Part shown: positions 1 through 12,001 of the stretch, one piece after another
How positions within the stretch are numbered: position 1 is the stretch's first letter
Layout of the letters: each line of letters opens with the position of its first letter
Assembly (NCBI GenBank): GCA_027886175.1
Contig: JAJNNQ010000075.1
Span: 9,837,001-9,901,000 of the forward strand
DNA: 64,000 nucleotides
Direction: 5' to 3'
Source of the DNA: Phylloscopus collybita
Lineage: Eukaryota; Chordata; Aves; Passeriformes; Phylloscopidae
The notes under the pieces: model-generated
What the model was told of the DNA's origin: nothing
What the model saw: the letters and a program-made list of their open reading frames with translations, nothing else
Databases searched by the model: none
Translations under genes and position numbers: made by a program

Positions 1-3000
1 GCAGCCAGAGCAGATTAACTGCACTCTTCAGCCCACCAGGTCTATTGTTAATAAAGTGGAAGAAACAACCTCTCTTTGCTGATGAGCAAAAAGCTCCTAA
101 TCTGTTGCACAAAGAAGGATTGGTTTTTTTCCGAAGATGCATCTTGAACTCACACTTCTCAGTGGGAAGTAGGTGCACAGATAAAGCCAGGGAAGTGCAG
201 TGGCTGCTGGATGAGGTGGGTTGTTGAGTGCAAGGGATCCAGCATCAGCTTTCTTTGTACCTTTGTGTGGCTGTTGTGCAACTTCAGAATGGTTTTTCCA
301 CCTTAAAGTGAGAAAGTGCTTTTAGGTTGTGCCCAAGGCCTACATAAAGGATAACTCAGCAAAATAAGACTTTTATCAGAGAAGGAATATTCTACCTAGA
401 AATATTTCCTTCCTGAAATCTTTATTTGACTTGTAATGAAGGATTTGCTAAAAAGAAATCAGCTGTGGTACAGTGGCTGATCAGCAGGGCTCTCCCTGAC
501 ATCCAGAGCTGATGTGACTGAGATTATAAGTAGAATGAAAACTTGGTATATTGGTGTTGTTGCATTCTGAGAGCATATCAGCTGCAAGAAAAGAATCCAG
601 TGCCTTTTGGCCTGTAGGTGTAAATAAGGAGTAGGATGGAGAAAAAATAACTTTTAATTTTGTATCTGTGTGCTCTGAGTAGATGTGTTATCTCCAAGGG
701 ACTGTTTCTGCTGTTGTTCGGGTTTGTATTTGACATGCTAATTAGCACTGAGGATGTTTTCATTCATTAAATCTTTTCACCACAAGAAATTAATTGATTT
801 AAAGTACCCAGGTGAAAAATCAACGTCTGTTCTGCTTAATTTCTAGGATTGATAGATACTAAATAATAAATACCTTGTATTCCTCTCCTTTCCTATATTA
901 GTCTACAACTCTGCAGAAAACTTACATACTTTTAAAAGCAGGATTCTGCACTTACTCGTTATAGAACAACCTATTCAGGGCTAAGCAATAAATGATGTCA
1001 CTCAGTTGTCTGCAGCAGCATTTTCCATGTATTGCCATACTCAGGTAAGACTATTCCTTGGGGACAGGTATACCCTGTTTTATCAGTAGCAGATGTGAGA
1101 ATACATTGTCTCTCAGGCTGAACTACCAGGCAAGAAAAATATCTGGCAATTCAGGGAGGAGCATAGAAAAGGAAGAGGACTGTAGAAAAGATAAAGTAGG
1201 AGAAAATGCTTTATTTCTTCAAGGCATATTATCTTGACCTGGGGAAATGATGCCTCTGTCTATATAAAGACAATTGCAACATGAAATTTCCTGCTTGTGC
1301 GCATTTATCTTTACCTTTGGGGACCACTTTAGGAAGCAAGAAATTTATGGCAGCTGTAGGGCTTCTATTTCTGTCCCTCTGGCTTGGGGAGCCATACCTT
1401 TCCAAACAGATTTTACAGTGCCTTTATGAGGTTTGATCTTTGAAATAAGAAACAAGGTTTTTTAAGCTGTCCAAAAAGTGTGCCTCTCTGTTTCCAATGT
1501 GCGATTCTTCAACTCTGTTTCTCAGTCCTTCAGTAGAGATGGGCAACATCTGCTGCTGTCTGCTTCTGTTTCACCTGCTGCCTTTTCAGCCAGCTATTAG
1601 TCACTTCTCACTCTGCTGTCCCAGAACAGGGTTACAGAGGTACCTTTTGGAATGAGGTATCTTCACTGATCAAGGAGAGGCTCTCAGTACATTGGTGCAG
1701 TCACAACCCAGAGTTACAGAAGCGCTTGGATTATTCATCCTGAGAAACAGGAAAGCTATCATATCTTCCCCATAGTGTCACTTCAGCCTTCCTGAAGTGA
1801 CAAAGGCCCTCATTTTGGGCTGGCAGCCACTGATCTGTGCTACATTCACACTGACATCTGTCTTCTCCCTGTGTACTATCTCTCACCAAATAACATATGT
1901 GAAGAATGCAACCTGGCTGTTGGATTCTAGCTTTCTCTTAGCTGCCTCTGTAATTCCTTTCCAGCCCTCAGACTACCCTGGGACTTTGTAAAGTAGATTT
2001 TCATTATTAAGACCTTGCATTCACTGGAAACTAGGCTGAACCTACAGCCTTACAGCAAAGGGCACCCTGTCCTCTTTACCAGGACCCTGAGCTGCATCCA
2101 AAGTAAGAAGTGAAAGTGAGGGAAAAGCACCATCCACCCTGGGCAGTTTTGCTCATGGGCTTCTGCTGAAGCAAACGCAGCATGCTGCCTCTGGTCAATA
2201 CAGTGGCAACAGTTTATTGCTGTGGGAGTGCCCAAAAAATGCTTCCTGTCTCCCATGGCAACCTCGAGCCTGCACAGAACAAATTGTGAGCAAATCCTGC
2301 TGTACTCATTCACGCTCTGTGATTTACCACTCATGCCTGCTACAAAACCAACAGCAAGGAAACAACAGCGGAGCACGCAGGCTCTGGCTGATGCACGTTT
2401 TTATCTCCAGCAGTTGTTATTCTGTTGTTGCCTGTTCCTAGCAGTTGACTTTGTGTGCTGATATCATGTATAAATCTCTAGTTCCATTCAAGGGTGGAAG
2501 TTGTAGAGCAAGTGCTAACTGGAAAAGAATTGGTGACTCATAAGCCTAAACATCCTTCATATTTAGCAGGAATAAATATTGATGCTGGAGAGATTTAAAT
2601 TTAATAATGGTTAAAAATTGTAGTGTGTTGATGGGGAAGTCAGTTCCTTGTGCACCCATGACTCCTATTGACTTTGGAGGTAGTTGCAGGGATGCAGCAG
2701 AAGTTGGTTTTAGCATTTCTGAGTTGTATTCTGTAATCCCAGGGATTTCCAGGCAAGGGAAAAATGAGGAAGAGAATTGCCTTTGGAATTTTAATTCTTT
2801 AGGAGTAACTAACAAAGGGAAATATTTTGCTATGGTGATACACTTTCCTTTTCATGGAGTTAAGATAACCAGTGACATAATTTCCCATTGATTTTGATTT
2901 ACAAAAAATTTTTACCGTATAAAAAGAAGAAAGAGTACATCACAGGACATTGGTCAGTGGCATGCTGGATCAAATTCCACACGTGCATACATGTATCCTG

Positions 3001-4496
3001 ACCAAAAACTATACACTTTATCAGTGGGAGACATTAATATTTGCCCTTGTTTGTGAAGAGCAAGCCTAGGGTTGGTGAAGGACAACCAAAGACTGGTGCA
3101 GATCCCAGTTTCCACACTCAAGCCTGTCCCTGTTGTGATGCAATCTGGCAGCTCTCACATGTCCTTGCAACAAGGATGTACCACTTTAAGCTTTTTTCAA
3201 GAAAGGAAGGAAAACCTCAAATGATGATCTCAGACTTGCAAAGGAAGATGGAAAATACAATTTTCAAATGCCTGATTTGTTTTATAAATTGCAAAGGCTT
3301 TTGTGCTTTTCAAAAGGAAATCCTTTAAATTCCTGTTGTTCAAACCTTGGGGTCCAGTTTTTAGGGGGAAAAGGTCCCAGAAGCTGCATAAATTATGCTT
3401 AGAAATTGTGACGTTTCCATCCAATTTGAAGAAGCCATTGGGAGAAAACTCATTAAGAATGAGTAGAGTATTTCTAAAACCATCAACTAGGGGATGCAGT
3501 TTGACCCTAATTTAACTGTTGAATTTAAGAATGTGGAGAAATTGTATAATCTCCATGCATTAAAAAGAGATGGGACAGATCCTAAGGACTTCTTGCAGGA
3601 GGGCTCACCAGAGGAGCAGTAGGCAGTGGATCAGCTTATTTACAGAGCTGGACAGCTTTAGCTCCCAGTCCTATGTCCCATCACTACCAAATGTATTTTT
3701 TCTCATCCTTAAATCTTTCAGCAAAGAGCTGAGCTGCCTCTAGCATTTATCTGAAGCCCAAATGAGTTCTAATGTAATACAAATAGTAATAAAAGCCATA
3801 ATAATTGCCATTTAAGTTTCCTCTTACTATTAGTCACCAAAAAACCCTACAATTCTCCTTTAAATCCTACATAAACAATCCAGTGCAGCCTTGAAACATA
3901 AACATCCACTGACAGCTGAAGCAGATTTCATTAGCCATTTCCTATATGATAAATATCCTGGCATTATTAATGTCCTGCTAAGTAAACGTTGGCAGTGTTA
4001 AAATGAATATTTTAAAAAAAAAATCATTAGATGCTACTATATTAACATGAATGGCAATGCAGTTCATCTATCAGAATCAAATACTTTCCTGTGGTCAAAA
4101 TCATCCTGAGATGAATATATATGCTGAATTTTTTCCTCACTTTAATATCAGTTTTCACATTATTGTGTCTACCAAAATATTTTTTGTTCTTCAAAGTAGG
4201 AAGCAAAGACATGAATCTTCTTTTTGGTCAGTTTTTCAGCTAAATACAATCCATGTAACAGACTATAAGTATTCCCTGCCCTGAGTAGCATAAAGTTTAT
4301 ATAAGACAGAAAAACAGTATTGGCAAATACAAAAAATAAATTAATGACTTTTAAAAAATGCTATTAATGATTTGTATCTTGGATACCATTATTTATAAAA
4401 TTCTATCATATTAAACTACTCTAAATCCCTGAAGTTAGACTAGCCTCACTTCAACATGTACTTGTGTCTCCTGTCTGGAAAGGCTTTTCTAGAAAG
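1..4496. other. non-coding, mostly unique sequence
   Basis: No repeat consensus that I recognise and no convincing exon. The open frames are short and read as chance peptides rich in Cys, Phe, Leu and His. Two items stand out. One is a possible old interspersed repeat near 2628-2720. The other is an AT-rich block at about 3740-4010 with many TAAT/ATTA cores that resembles a developmental enhancer. A plus-strand splice-donor-like site lies near 1045, but I found no exon to go with it. Confidence 0.5.
2628..2720 (+). repeat. possible ancient amniote interspersed repeat
   Basis: The stretch carries the phrase 'actcctattgactttgga' followed by a Gly/Ala-like 'gcagggatgcagcaga' segment. This resembles a very old, heavily diverged amniote repeat containing an ACTCCCATTGACTTYAATGG core. 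A similar phrase occurs at 58494-58560. The family assignment is from memory and divergence is high. It could be coincidence. Confidence 0.25.
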
Positions 4497-4968
4497 CCCC
4501 TTATTATTTTTGCCATCATCTACATGATGGAGCTTGTCCAGAGAAGGATGATGAAGGATGTAAAGCACAAGTCTGGAGTGACTGAGGGAGCTGGAGGTGT
4601 TTAGCCTGCAGAAAAGAAGGCTTAGGGGGGACCTCATTTCTCTCTACAATAGAAAGGGGGGTGTAGCCAAGTGGGGATCAGCCTCTTCTCCTAAGAACTA
4701 AGTGATAGGACAGGAGGAAATAGCCTCAAGTTGCATCTGCAGAGGTTTGGGCTGGATACGAGGAAAAAAAATTTTACTGAAAGGCTTATCGACCATTGCA
4801 GCAGTCTGCCCAGGGAAGTGATTGAGTCACTATCCTTGGGAGTGTTCAAAAACCATATAGCTGTGGCACTTGGGGACATGGTTTAATGGTGGATGTGGCA
4901 GTGCTGGATTATTTGTTGGACTCAAGGATCTCAGGCATATTTTCCACCCTTAATGACTGTTTGCATCT
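4497..4968 (+). mobile_element. CR1 LINE, 3' end fragment (sense)
   Basis: A 5'-truncated CR1 non-LTR retrotransposon. The order of recognisable consensus phrases matches the 3' part of CR1 ORF2 and its UTR. These are 'gtccagagaaggatgatgaa', then the counterpart of 'ctgcagaagagaaggctnrgggggac', then 'aagtgataggacaggaggaa', then 'ctgcccagggaagtgattga'. It ends with the 'gttggactcaaggatctcag' segment that normally precedes the terminal short repeats. It has many substitutions and no intact frame, so it is an inactive relic. CR1 elements lack poly-A tails and usually integrate as short 3' pieces, which fits. Confidence 0.85.
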
Positions 4969-5190
4969 CGGATTCTACGTGATTTACCCATCCCTAAATA
5001 TTTCACGGAAAGAGAACTTACATTGTGTTTTGATGGGGATGAGTTACAAAACCTGTGAGTCCAGTGGGGAGGTGGGGGGAGCAGTGTGGGGAGCACAGAG
5101 GGGCGGGAGCAGCGAGTGATGCCAAGTGTGCGACTCCGCAGGTCCTCTGGACAGGTTGTCTGGCATTTCCTCTCTTCCCAGCCCCCACAG
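4969..5190. other. GC-rich patch with a GC-box
   Basis: Just downstream of the CR1, the sequence becomes G-rich (about 5068-5112) and contains GGGGCGGG at 5100-5107, which matches an Sp1/GC-box core. Three more CpGs follow at about 5113-5138. A very pyrimidine-rich tract at 5167-5190 ends in CAG. One GC-box is not enough to call a promoter. The patch is noted because it precedes a possible exon. Confidence 0.3.
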
Positions 5191-5315
5191 GACTGGTAGA
5201 TCTTTGCTACATCCTGGGAGCCTGTGAGGATAAAGCCACTGTGAGCATCTCAGATGCTATGAAGATACACAACAAAGAGCTGTGCATACAGCCAAGTCCA
5301 CAGAGAATCCCTTAA
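5191..5315 (+). CDS. possible plus-strand terminal exon, unidentified
   Basis: I do not recognise this product. A strong acceptor (a long CT-rich tract, then cccccacag ending at 5190) is followed by an open frame entered with two carried-over bases. The frame runs 40 codons to TAA at 5313-5315. The reading (LVDLCYILGACEDK, then SISDAMKIHNKEL, then a Pro/Gln tail) uses codons in a coding-like way, such as GAT, GCC, CTG, ATC and AAC. Frames of this length arise by chance, and no upstream partner exon was found on the plus strand, so the call is tentative. It could equally be part of a non-coding transcript or unconstrained DNA. Confidence 0.22.
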
Positions 5316-5427
5316 ACCCTTCTTTCAGTTTTCTGGCAAATGTGTCTCATGTCCATTAGTCTCCATCTGATATATATGTTGGTTAGCTTTGTTATTTTAA
5401 AATATATAGTCATATTTAGAGCTTTTA

Positions 5428-5463
5428 GATATCTAGAGCTAATTTAGATTAGCTCTAGGTATC
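5428..5463. repeat. near-perfect inverted repeat (hairpin)
   Basis: Left arm 5428-5443 and right arm 5448-5463 are complementary over 16 bp with one mismatch, around the 4-base loop ttag. The arms contain TCTAGAGCTAAT. There is no obvious flanking duplication. It is too short for a typical microRNA precursor and may be a relic of a small DNA transposon or a chance palindrome in AT-rich DNA. Confidence 0.6.
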
Positions 5464-7657
5464 AGAACCTACAGAGTTACAGGCAGTCCTGAGTAGCAAT
5501 ATGACAGAAAAATGCAGGAGACTTTCCGGATCTTTCCTGCAGAGACTTTCAGAGAAATGACAATGAAAAAATCAAAATTACTTCTCAGCATTTCAACTCC
5601 ATTGAGCAACACCAAGATGAGTTGTCTGAAAGAGGAACCTCATCTGGAAAATGCAGTTTGCAGAAAAATCTGTTTCTACAGATACTTTTGCTGATCTATG
5701 AAACAGCCCCACATATACAACCCTCGTTTCTAGTAAAAGTTCAGCCTACCTCCATGAAAGGAACAGAAATTTTGCTCCTTACATTGAGATAACTGAGATC
5801 CCTAAGAACTTCATAGGTTTTTAACAGATTAATTATTGTGGCATTAGGCACAGTGGTTACTGACTCTCCCCATTTTGTACTTTCACCTTCCTGTTAGAAA
5901 CCAAACGTTTGTTCTGTGACTAAAGTGTAATGAAATTGCCATTCACTGGATAGCATTTGCTAGGGCTGACCGGATGTTTGCTTTCTGTTAAACAAGAATA
6001 AATATTGATAGGCCTAATCCTAAAAATCACAGCTGCAGTAAAAAATAAACAGTATGACCCTGTTGTTAATGAGTTATTGAAGATCAAGTACTTTTATACA
6101 ATTCAGATATAACCTGCTTCCCTTTATGCCTTCTTTCCTGCTGTTGCTAGAATATTTTTCAGTTTTCCTTTAATTTTTTTTCTGATAAATCACAGTGAGA
6201 AGCAATTAAATGCTTTGCAATAATATTAGTTTGCAATTAAATGTTTTGCATTAATATTCATTTGCAATTAAGTCTAGCAGTAGCTCTGCTTTTCCTTGTC
6301 CAGGTCTTGCTCTTTCATTCACACCTGTTAATTTAATAGCCAGAATAATCCATCATGGTGAAGTACAAGGAAAATGTTGCTTGGAATGACCAGCAAGACA
6401 TCTCAAACTGCACTTGCTGCATCTGCAGATGTTGAGGGGTGCATTTCTTGCCTTAACTGGGACAGGCTGGTGTAGCTGCAGCGGAACACTAGGAGGCTGC
6501 AGAAAGATGTGCTGTGATATGAGCTGTAGAACCTTCCCCTTCGGAGTGCAGAAGGGTGGCCTGGAGAGTCAGGACATGTATGCAGGAAATGAAGACACAG
6601 TAGGAAGATGCTGCTTTTCTTGGAGAGGCCAGAAGTGCTGAATTGCACTGGTTTGCCTCTGTGCTTCTCCATGCAGCTTCCTGACCCACCCAAGAGCATG
6701 CGCCCACGCTGTGCTCCTCAGGAAGCTGACAGCAGAGCCAGATGACTGCAGTGGAAGGTGTGAGGGAAACTTGCATGACAGGCTGGGAGTTTGCAGCAGA
6801 GACATTGCAAAGACAGGCAGCAAATTCCAGCCTGCTGTGTCTTCCTGCATCCCTGGCCAAGGCTGGGACACGCTGCTTCATGTAGAGGCAATATGACATT
6901 GATGGGACTGATTGGGCAATATCTTGCTGACAGACAGTGCTTTCTTACCAACAAACTTTTATTTGGAGAGGAAAACTATATTTTGGCACAGTGACCTTAA
7001 AGGTTTGCCAAGATCTGCAGGGAAATCTGCTCTTTGGCATCCTGTGAACCCTCAGGTTGTGTGGCAGAAGTGACAGGGTGATGTCAGTAAGCAAGGAGCA
7101 CTCTGTAAGGATTGGCCATTGCAAGTGGCACAGATCAGGGCTCTCCCTTTGGACACCTTCTCCATTAGTTCCCATTGGCCAACAATACCCACCTCCTTCT
7201 AGGACTGAATTAGTTATTTTTACAAATTCAAACTCATGATTTATCCCTGGTTGTGAGAAGTGTTAGGGTTTGCAACCTCATCCTAACCCTCTTGTATCAG
7301 TACTGAAATTAAGTAATAACTGCATGTTATTACACACAAATACTTGTAGTATAAATTGCTTTAACAGAATGTGATGTATGCCATTTCTGAATACAACCAT
7401 AATGGATTCTCTTGTTTTGATATTATTCAGGCAAAGAATTAATCAATTAGCCTTTGATGGGGAAGGATTATTTTTCTCTTCATTTTAAGTTTCTGATTTC
7501 TATGAAAAGGTACTGCTTAGAAGTATTGCTTAACAATGCAAATGAGCACACTTACCTTACTAACTGAGTGTTTCTATTCTTAAATGGAAAAAAAATTTAA
7601 CGAGAATACCATTTTTGAAAGACTGTGAGGTTTGACACCTACAGACTTCTGTGGTTG

Positions 7658-7659
<2 letters not shown>
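5464..7659. other. non-coding sequence
   Basis: AT-rich up to about 6400, then a more GC-rich stretch at 6400-6900 that is open in several frames on both strands at once. This is typical of stop-poor GC-rich DNA rather than a gene. No splice-bounded exon was convincing. It contains the tandem duplication at 6202-6272. Confidence 0.4.
6202..6272. repeat. 31-bp tandem duplication, about 2.3 copies
   Basis: Unit 1 is 6202-6232, unit 2 is 6233-6263, and a partial third copy starts at 6264. Units differ at only a few bases. Each begins gcaattaaatg and contains a TTTGCA and a TAATATT core, so the duplication multiplies homeodomain- and octamer-like motifs. Confidence 0.8.

Positions 7660-7698
<39 letters not shown>
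7660..7698 (+). repeat. poly-A run, 39 bases
   Basis: An uninterrupted A run after 'gtggttgat' and before 'gaggaaagag'. I could not recognise a retroposed body upstream. The exact length is prone to sequencing or assembly error. Confidence 0.95.
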
Positions 7699-7703
<5 letters not shown>

Positions 7704-10675
7704 AAGAGTAAAAATGTTCTTTCTTCACTCTTTTCCACTCCTTATTTGTGTGCACAGGCCCCAGCTGACTGAGGCTGAGATAAAATGTTATCAAATGTCA
7801 CTTCCATTACATTCCTGGTACATGTAGAATATGAGAACTTACAGAAACTAATTGGGCTGAATTCCAGATGATTATTCCATTTTCCTGACACTGGATCTGT
7901 TTCATAGTAACTACTTTTTACTTGTGGGAGTGCCTTTGCTGAACCTAGGCCAAAACCAATCTGCTCTTCCTTCAGTGTGTACATACGTCTTGGCTTTTGC
8001 ATCATTCACATAATCACCTGTTTGGGAATTCATCCCAATTGCATTCTTTTTTGTAGATAAGGCATACATCAATTTATCTATTCTGCTGACTTTGGATAAG
8101 TCATAAAATTTGGCAGCAGAAAACCTATCTCCTCAACTTACATGGTCCGGCAATAATCCATGAACTAAAAATTTATTTAAGTCTAGCTTCTACTGATTAA
8201 AGGTACTATTAAGCTATACATCACACTGAGCACCATTTTTAATATTATTGAGGTGTTTTAGTCATATACATGAAAGTAAGAAATTAGGTGCTGGAGCTGA
8301 TTCTTTATTTCTCAGAGAAATATTTCCTTGACCTCCACTTGTCCTTGGCTTTCTTTTAGTTTCTTCTCCAGGGTGTCTCAAATCCCTGTACCTGTAACTG
8401 TGACTGCTTAGTGAAAGGAGCAGGCTTTCCAAATCATAACCAAGTATATTACTGGTGGAAATCCAACTCTTTGGCAGTTATGCTTGGATTTATGCCACAT
8501 CTAACAGCCCACACTAGACCAATTCCACTTTACTCAAGGTTACCCTGCTGTGGGAACACCCTGATTGGGTCAGGGTCAATTTAAACCCCAGATATGATCA
8601 GGAGCATGCTGACACCCACCTCAAATCCCATCCACAGGCTGGACTGGTCAGGAGTCTCAGAACACTCAAATCTGCTGACTTCGCCTAGAAATTCCTGTAT
8701 CTTGAAAAATGCAGAGAAAAGACAAACTTCTCTGCATGCTTCCATGTAGGCACATTAATATCAAAGCAGGGAGGAATCAGATCAATGCAAGGGATAAAGA
8801 ATACCTTTTATCAATGCATTAAATAGTATTGTCTCACAATGGAGAACACTTCATGATCTAAAGTCACACAGGTGCTTTGGAGCCTTTTTCATCAAAGCAA
8901 ATGCAGAGCATTAAGCACTCAAGAAAGCTCAATTTCTTCCAGGTGCATAACTGCTTTCCTGAGCTGTGGTCTCCTTCATCTGCTCCCAACTGGATATCCA
9001 TGCACCACAGCCACTGATGGAGCTTGGGTTTGTGGGTCAGTTGTTAAATACCTTCATTGAAAATACTGAACAAACTCCCCCCTCCCCTGTTATGTTAGAT
9101 GAGAGCATAGAGTTATGTTATCCAGGGGAAGCTCCATTACCTTCCAGTAGTGAAAAGAAGCCAATGTCCAGCACTTGTCAAAATCATGTGTGAAACACAC
9201 ACACATGTGTAAAGATAGAGAGGTTTACATGATAGTTTTTATGTTACTCTTGCATAGTAAGAGAAGACATCAGGCATTCTGAATTACATTGCCAGAGAAC
9301 AGGTAAAAGATGGTTTCTGACTTTATAGGGGAAGCATTTACACCCAAATATTATTCCTGTTCAATACAAAACTTGTACTGCTGTCATCAGGAGCAGGACT
9401 GGTGCAGTGAATCTAGCTACTTTTAAATTCTCCTTGCTAATTAGCTTATAAGATGGAAAAATGAACCTCTCAAATACACAGTAATTGCTTAGACTATGTA
9501 AGCAAATATTGATCCATATGTTTATTTTTCTTTTCTTTCCTGTGTCTTAGTGTCAGATTAAGTTTAGTCAAAGTAAATTAATTAAGTGCATTTTTCAAAA
9601 GACCATCATCTGTGTAAAGACAAGACCCTAAATTTTAGTGCTCAGCAGCCAGTTACAGACCAATCAGATTTTCAAATATGAGGTATGGAACTAATGTTGG
9701 GTATGATTGGAGGTTTGGTGTTTTGAAAGGATTGGGATTTACCTTCAGTGTATGCCCAGCTCAATCTCCATCCCCAGAAACTGCTTGCTGGGTTGCAATA
9801 CAATAACTGTGTGGAACAACCAGAAGCAAATAGAAAAGACACCTTCAAATCACCTTTGTGTGCTGCATCAGGAGAAGAACTCTGCTCCAAGGCAATTTGA
9901 TGTGACCTGGCTGGAACTTTTTCTACCTGTATGGAGCAAACACTGTAGAAGCCACTCATTTTTCCTTTCCTTCCTCAGTTTCCAGGGTTTCCAGCCATAG
10001 GTTCATTAATTCTCTGGGATTAGCCCATCAAAGAATGAGCTGACATACCAGCTGAGGACCAAGGGAGTAAGGCAGCCCTGCTGTGCATCTTGGAATGAAT
10101 CCTCTTGCAAGATGAGATGCACAGAGAGGGTGTTGGGTGATGAAGATCATGGGCCATATTTACAGCAGTTTGGCTCTGGGGGTAATGCAGCAGAGTTCTG
10201 AAGCTTAAAGGCTAAAACTGTGGGACTGCTGAGAAACTTTTCTCTGAGGAACTCTGGCAAGTAAGCAAGTATTGTCTGACACCTTATCATCGATAACACA
10301 AGCACTGCTTCCTCTTTCCCTGAACTCTGAGATGAGATTGGGAGCTGGTTTTTGCTGCAGTGTGCTTTTTACTTTGGCTTGTATCTACTCTCCACATCCC
10401 TCACAGGCACACTGCAAAGATCCCGCCTCAATGCACAGCTCTGCAAAAGTATAGCTTAAGCAGAAGAGGTTTGTTTCATGTGAGACACTCAGAGCTGACC
10501 CTGCAGGTCACCTGCAGCCACAGTGAGGCTGGTAAATGTGGCAGACACTGTTCCTCTTTCAAGATCCTGCGGGTGCATCCCACTCCCCTGCACCACCAGC
10601 AGCTCCTGTGTGTCTGCAGAGCTCACCTTTGTTCAGTCCTTGGCCCTCCCAAACCTGATGTGTCCAACACCGTTT
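7699..10675. other. non-coding, mostly unique sequence
   Basis: No recognisable repeat body or exon. There is a short CA run at 9195-9207. Possible frames on both strands are under 100 codons with chance-like composition. Confidence 0.4.
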
Positions 10676-10869
10676 AAGAAAGATGTGAAGGTCCTTGAAA
10701 GTATCCAGAGGAGGACAACAAAGCTAGTTGTAAAAATGGAGCATGTCCTGTAAGGAGCAGCTGAGGACTCTGGGCTTGTCTGGTTTGAAGAGAAGAAGGC
10801 TGAGGGGAGGCCACACTGCAGCTTCCACAGGAGAGGAAGGGGAGAGGAGGTGCTGAGCTCTTCTTCCTG
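10676..10869 (+). mobile_element. CR1 LINE, 5' part of an LTR-interrupted copy
   Basis: Reads as CR1 ORF2 near its C-terminus. 'agtatccagaggaggacaac' corresponds to the conserved VQRRATK segment, followed by the LGLFSLEKRR-like region and 'agaagaaggctgaggggagg'. The frame is broken by a stop and small indels. The copy stops abruptly at 10869, where the LTR begins, and resumes at 12002 in the same orientation and at the expected consensus position. Confidence 0.85.
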
Positions 10870-12001
10870 TGTACTGGGTTTGTGTGGTAAAGTTTTGGTA
10901 GTGGGAGGGCTACAGGGGTGGGTTTTTGAGAAGCTGCCAGAAGCTTCCCGCGTGTCCAACAGAGTCAATGCCAGCCAGGTCCAAGACAGACTTGCTGCTG
11001 GCCAAGCCCAAACCCATTAGTGGAATGTCTACCACCCAGAGTGGCAGCACCTCTGGGATAATGTATTTAATGAGGTGGAAAATACACTGCTGCACAACAG
11101 CAGTCAGAGAGAGGAGTGAGAATACATGAGTGAAACCGCCCTGCAGACACCTGGGTCAGTGAGGAAGGGGAATAAGGTGATCCAGATGCTGCAGCAGAGA
11201 TCCCCCTACAGCCCATTGTGCAAACCATGATGAGGCAGCTGTGCCCCTGAGCCCATGTAGATCCATGGGAGAGCAGAGATCCATCTGCAGCCCATGGAAG
11301 AGCCCACGCCAGAGCAGGTGGATGCCCAAAGGAGGCTCTGTGGGAAGCCCACACTTGAGCAGGCTCCTTGCAGGACCTGTGGCACCGTGAAGAAATGAGC
11401 CTAAACTGGAGCAGGTTTGCTGGCAGGACCTGTGACCCCACAAGGGACTCATGCCAGAGCAGCCTGTTCCTAAAGGACTGTGCCCCATGGGAGAGTCCCA
11501 TGCTGGAACTGTTCATGAAGAACTGCAGCCCATGGGAAGGACTTGTGTTGGAGAAGTTTGTGAAAGACTGTCTCATGTGGGAAGAACCTCATGCTGGAGT
11601 GAGGGAAGAGTATGAGTCCTCCTGAGGAGAAAGCAGAGGCAATGTGTGATGAACTGATCTGAGGCCCCATTCTCCATCCCCATTCTCTGCTGGAGGGAAA
11701 GAAAGAGAAGTTAGGAGTGAAGCTGAGATGAGGAAGAAGGAAGGAGTAGGGATGAAGGTGTTTAAAGATTCTGGGTTATTTCTCATTATCCTACCCTGAT
11801 TTGATTGGTAATAAATTGAACTAATTTCCCTAAATCAAGTCTGTTTTGCTCATGATAGTAACTGAACTGAGTCTTCTCTCCCTGCCCTTATCTCAACCCA
11901 TAAACTTTTCTTGTGCTTTCTCTCCGCTGTCCAGTTGTGGAGGGGACTGGGAGACTACCTTTGGTAAGCACCTGGAGTTCAGCCAGGGTCAACCCACCAC
12001 A
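10870..12001 (+). mobile_element. solo LTR of an endogenous ERVL-type retrovirus
   Basis: A complete LTR of 1,132 bp that starts TGTACTGGG and ends CCACCACA (TG...CA ends). It is inserted into a CR1. The flanking pentamers TCCTG (10865-10869) and CCCTG (12002-12006) form a target-site duplication with one mismatch; 5 bp is usual for ERVL. I recognise the 'gtttgtgtggtaaagttttg' start and the 'agccagggtcaacccaccac' end as a family common in passerines. Likely U3 features are a weak TATA-like 'gtatttaatg' near 11062 and an AATAAA signal at about 11810 on the plus strand, which set the orientation. The interior (about 11230-11600) is a degenerate array of roughly 30-60 bp units with 'cccatggga' and 'ggagcaggt' phrases. 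No gag, pol or env sequence remains, so this is the product of LTR-LTR recombination. Confidence 0.88.

Noticed and set aside
6403..6954. Several overlapping frames on both strands, up to 136 codons
   Set aside because: Simultaneous openness in many frames is a sign of GC-richer, stop-poor DNA, not of a gene. No exon borders.
7558..7625. Strong minus-strand donor-like site (aag|gtaagtg)
   Set aside because: The possible exon upstream of it has no good acceptor and a T-rich, unlikely reading.
11067..11576. 169-codon minus-strand open frame, the longest in the window
   Set aside because: It lies antisense within the solo LTR and reflects the stop-poor tandem units. No viral protein is encoded there.
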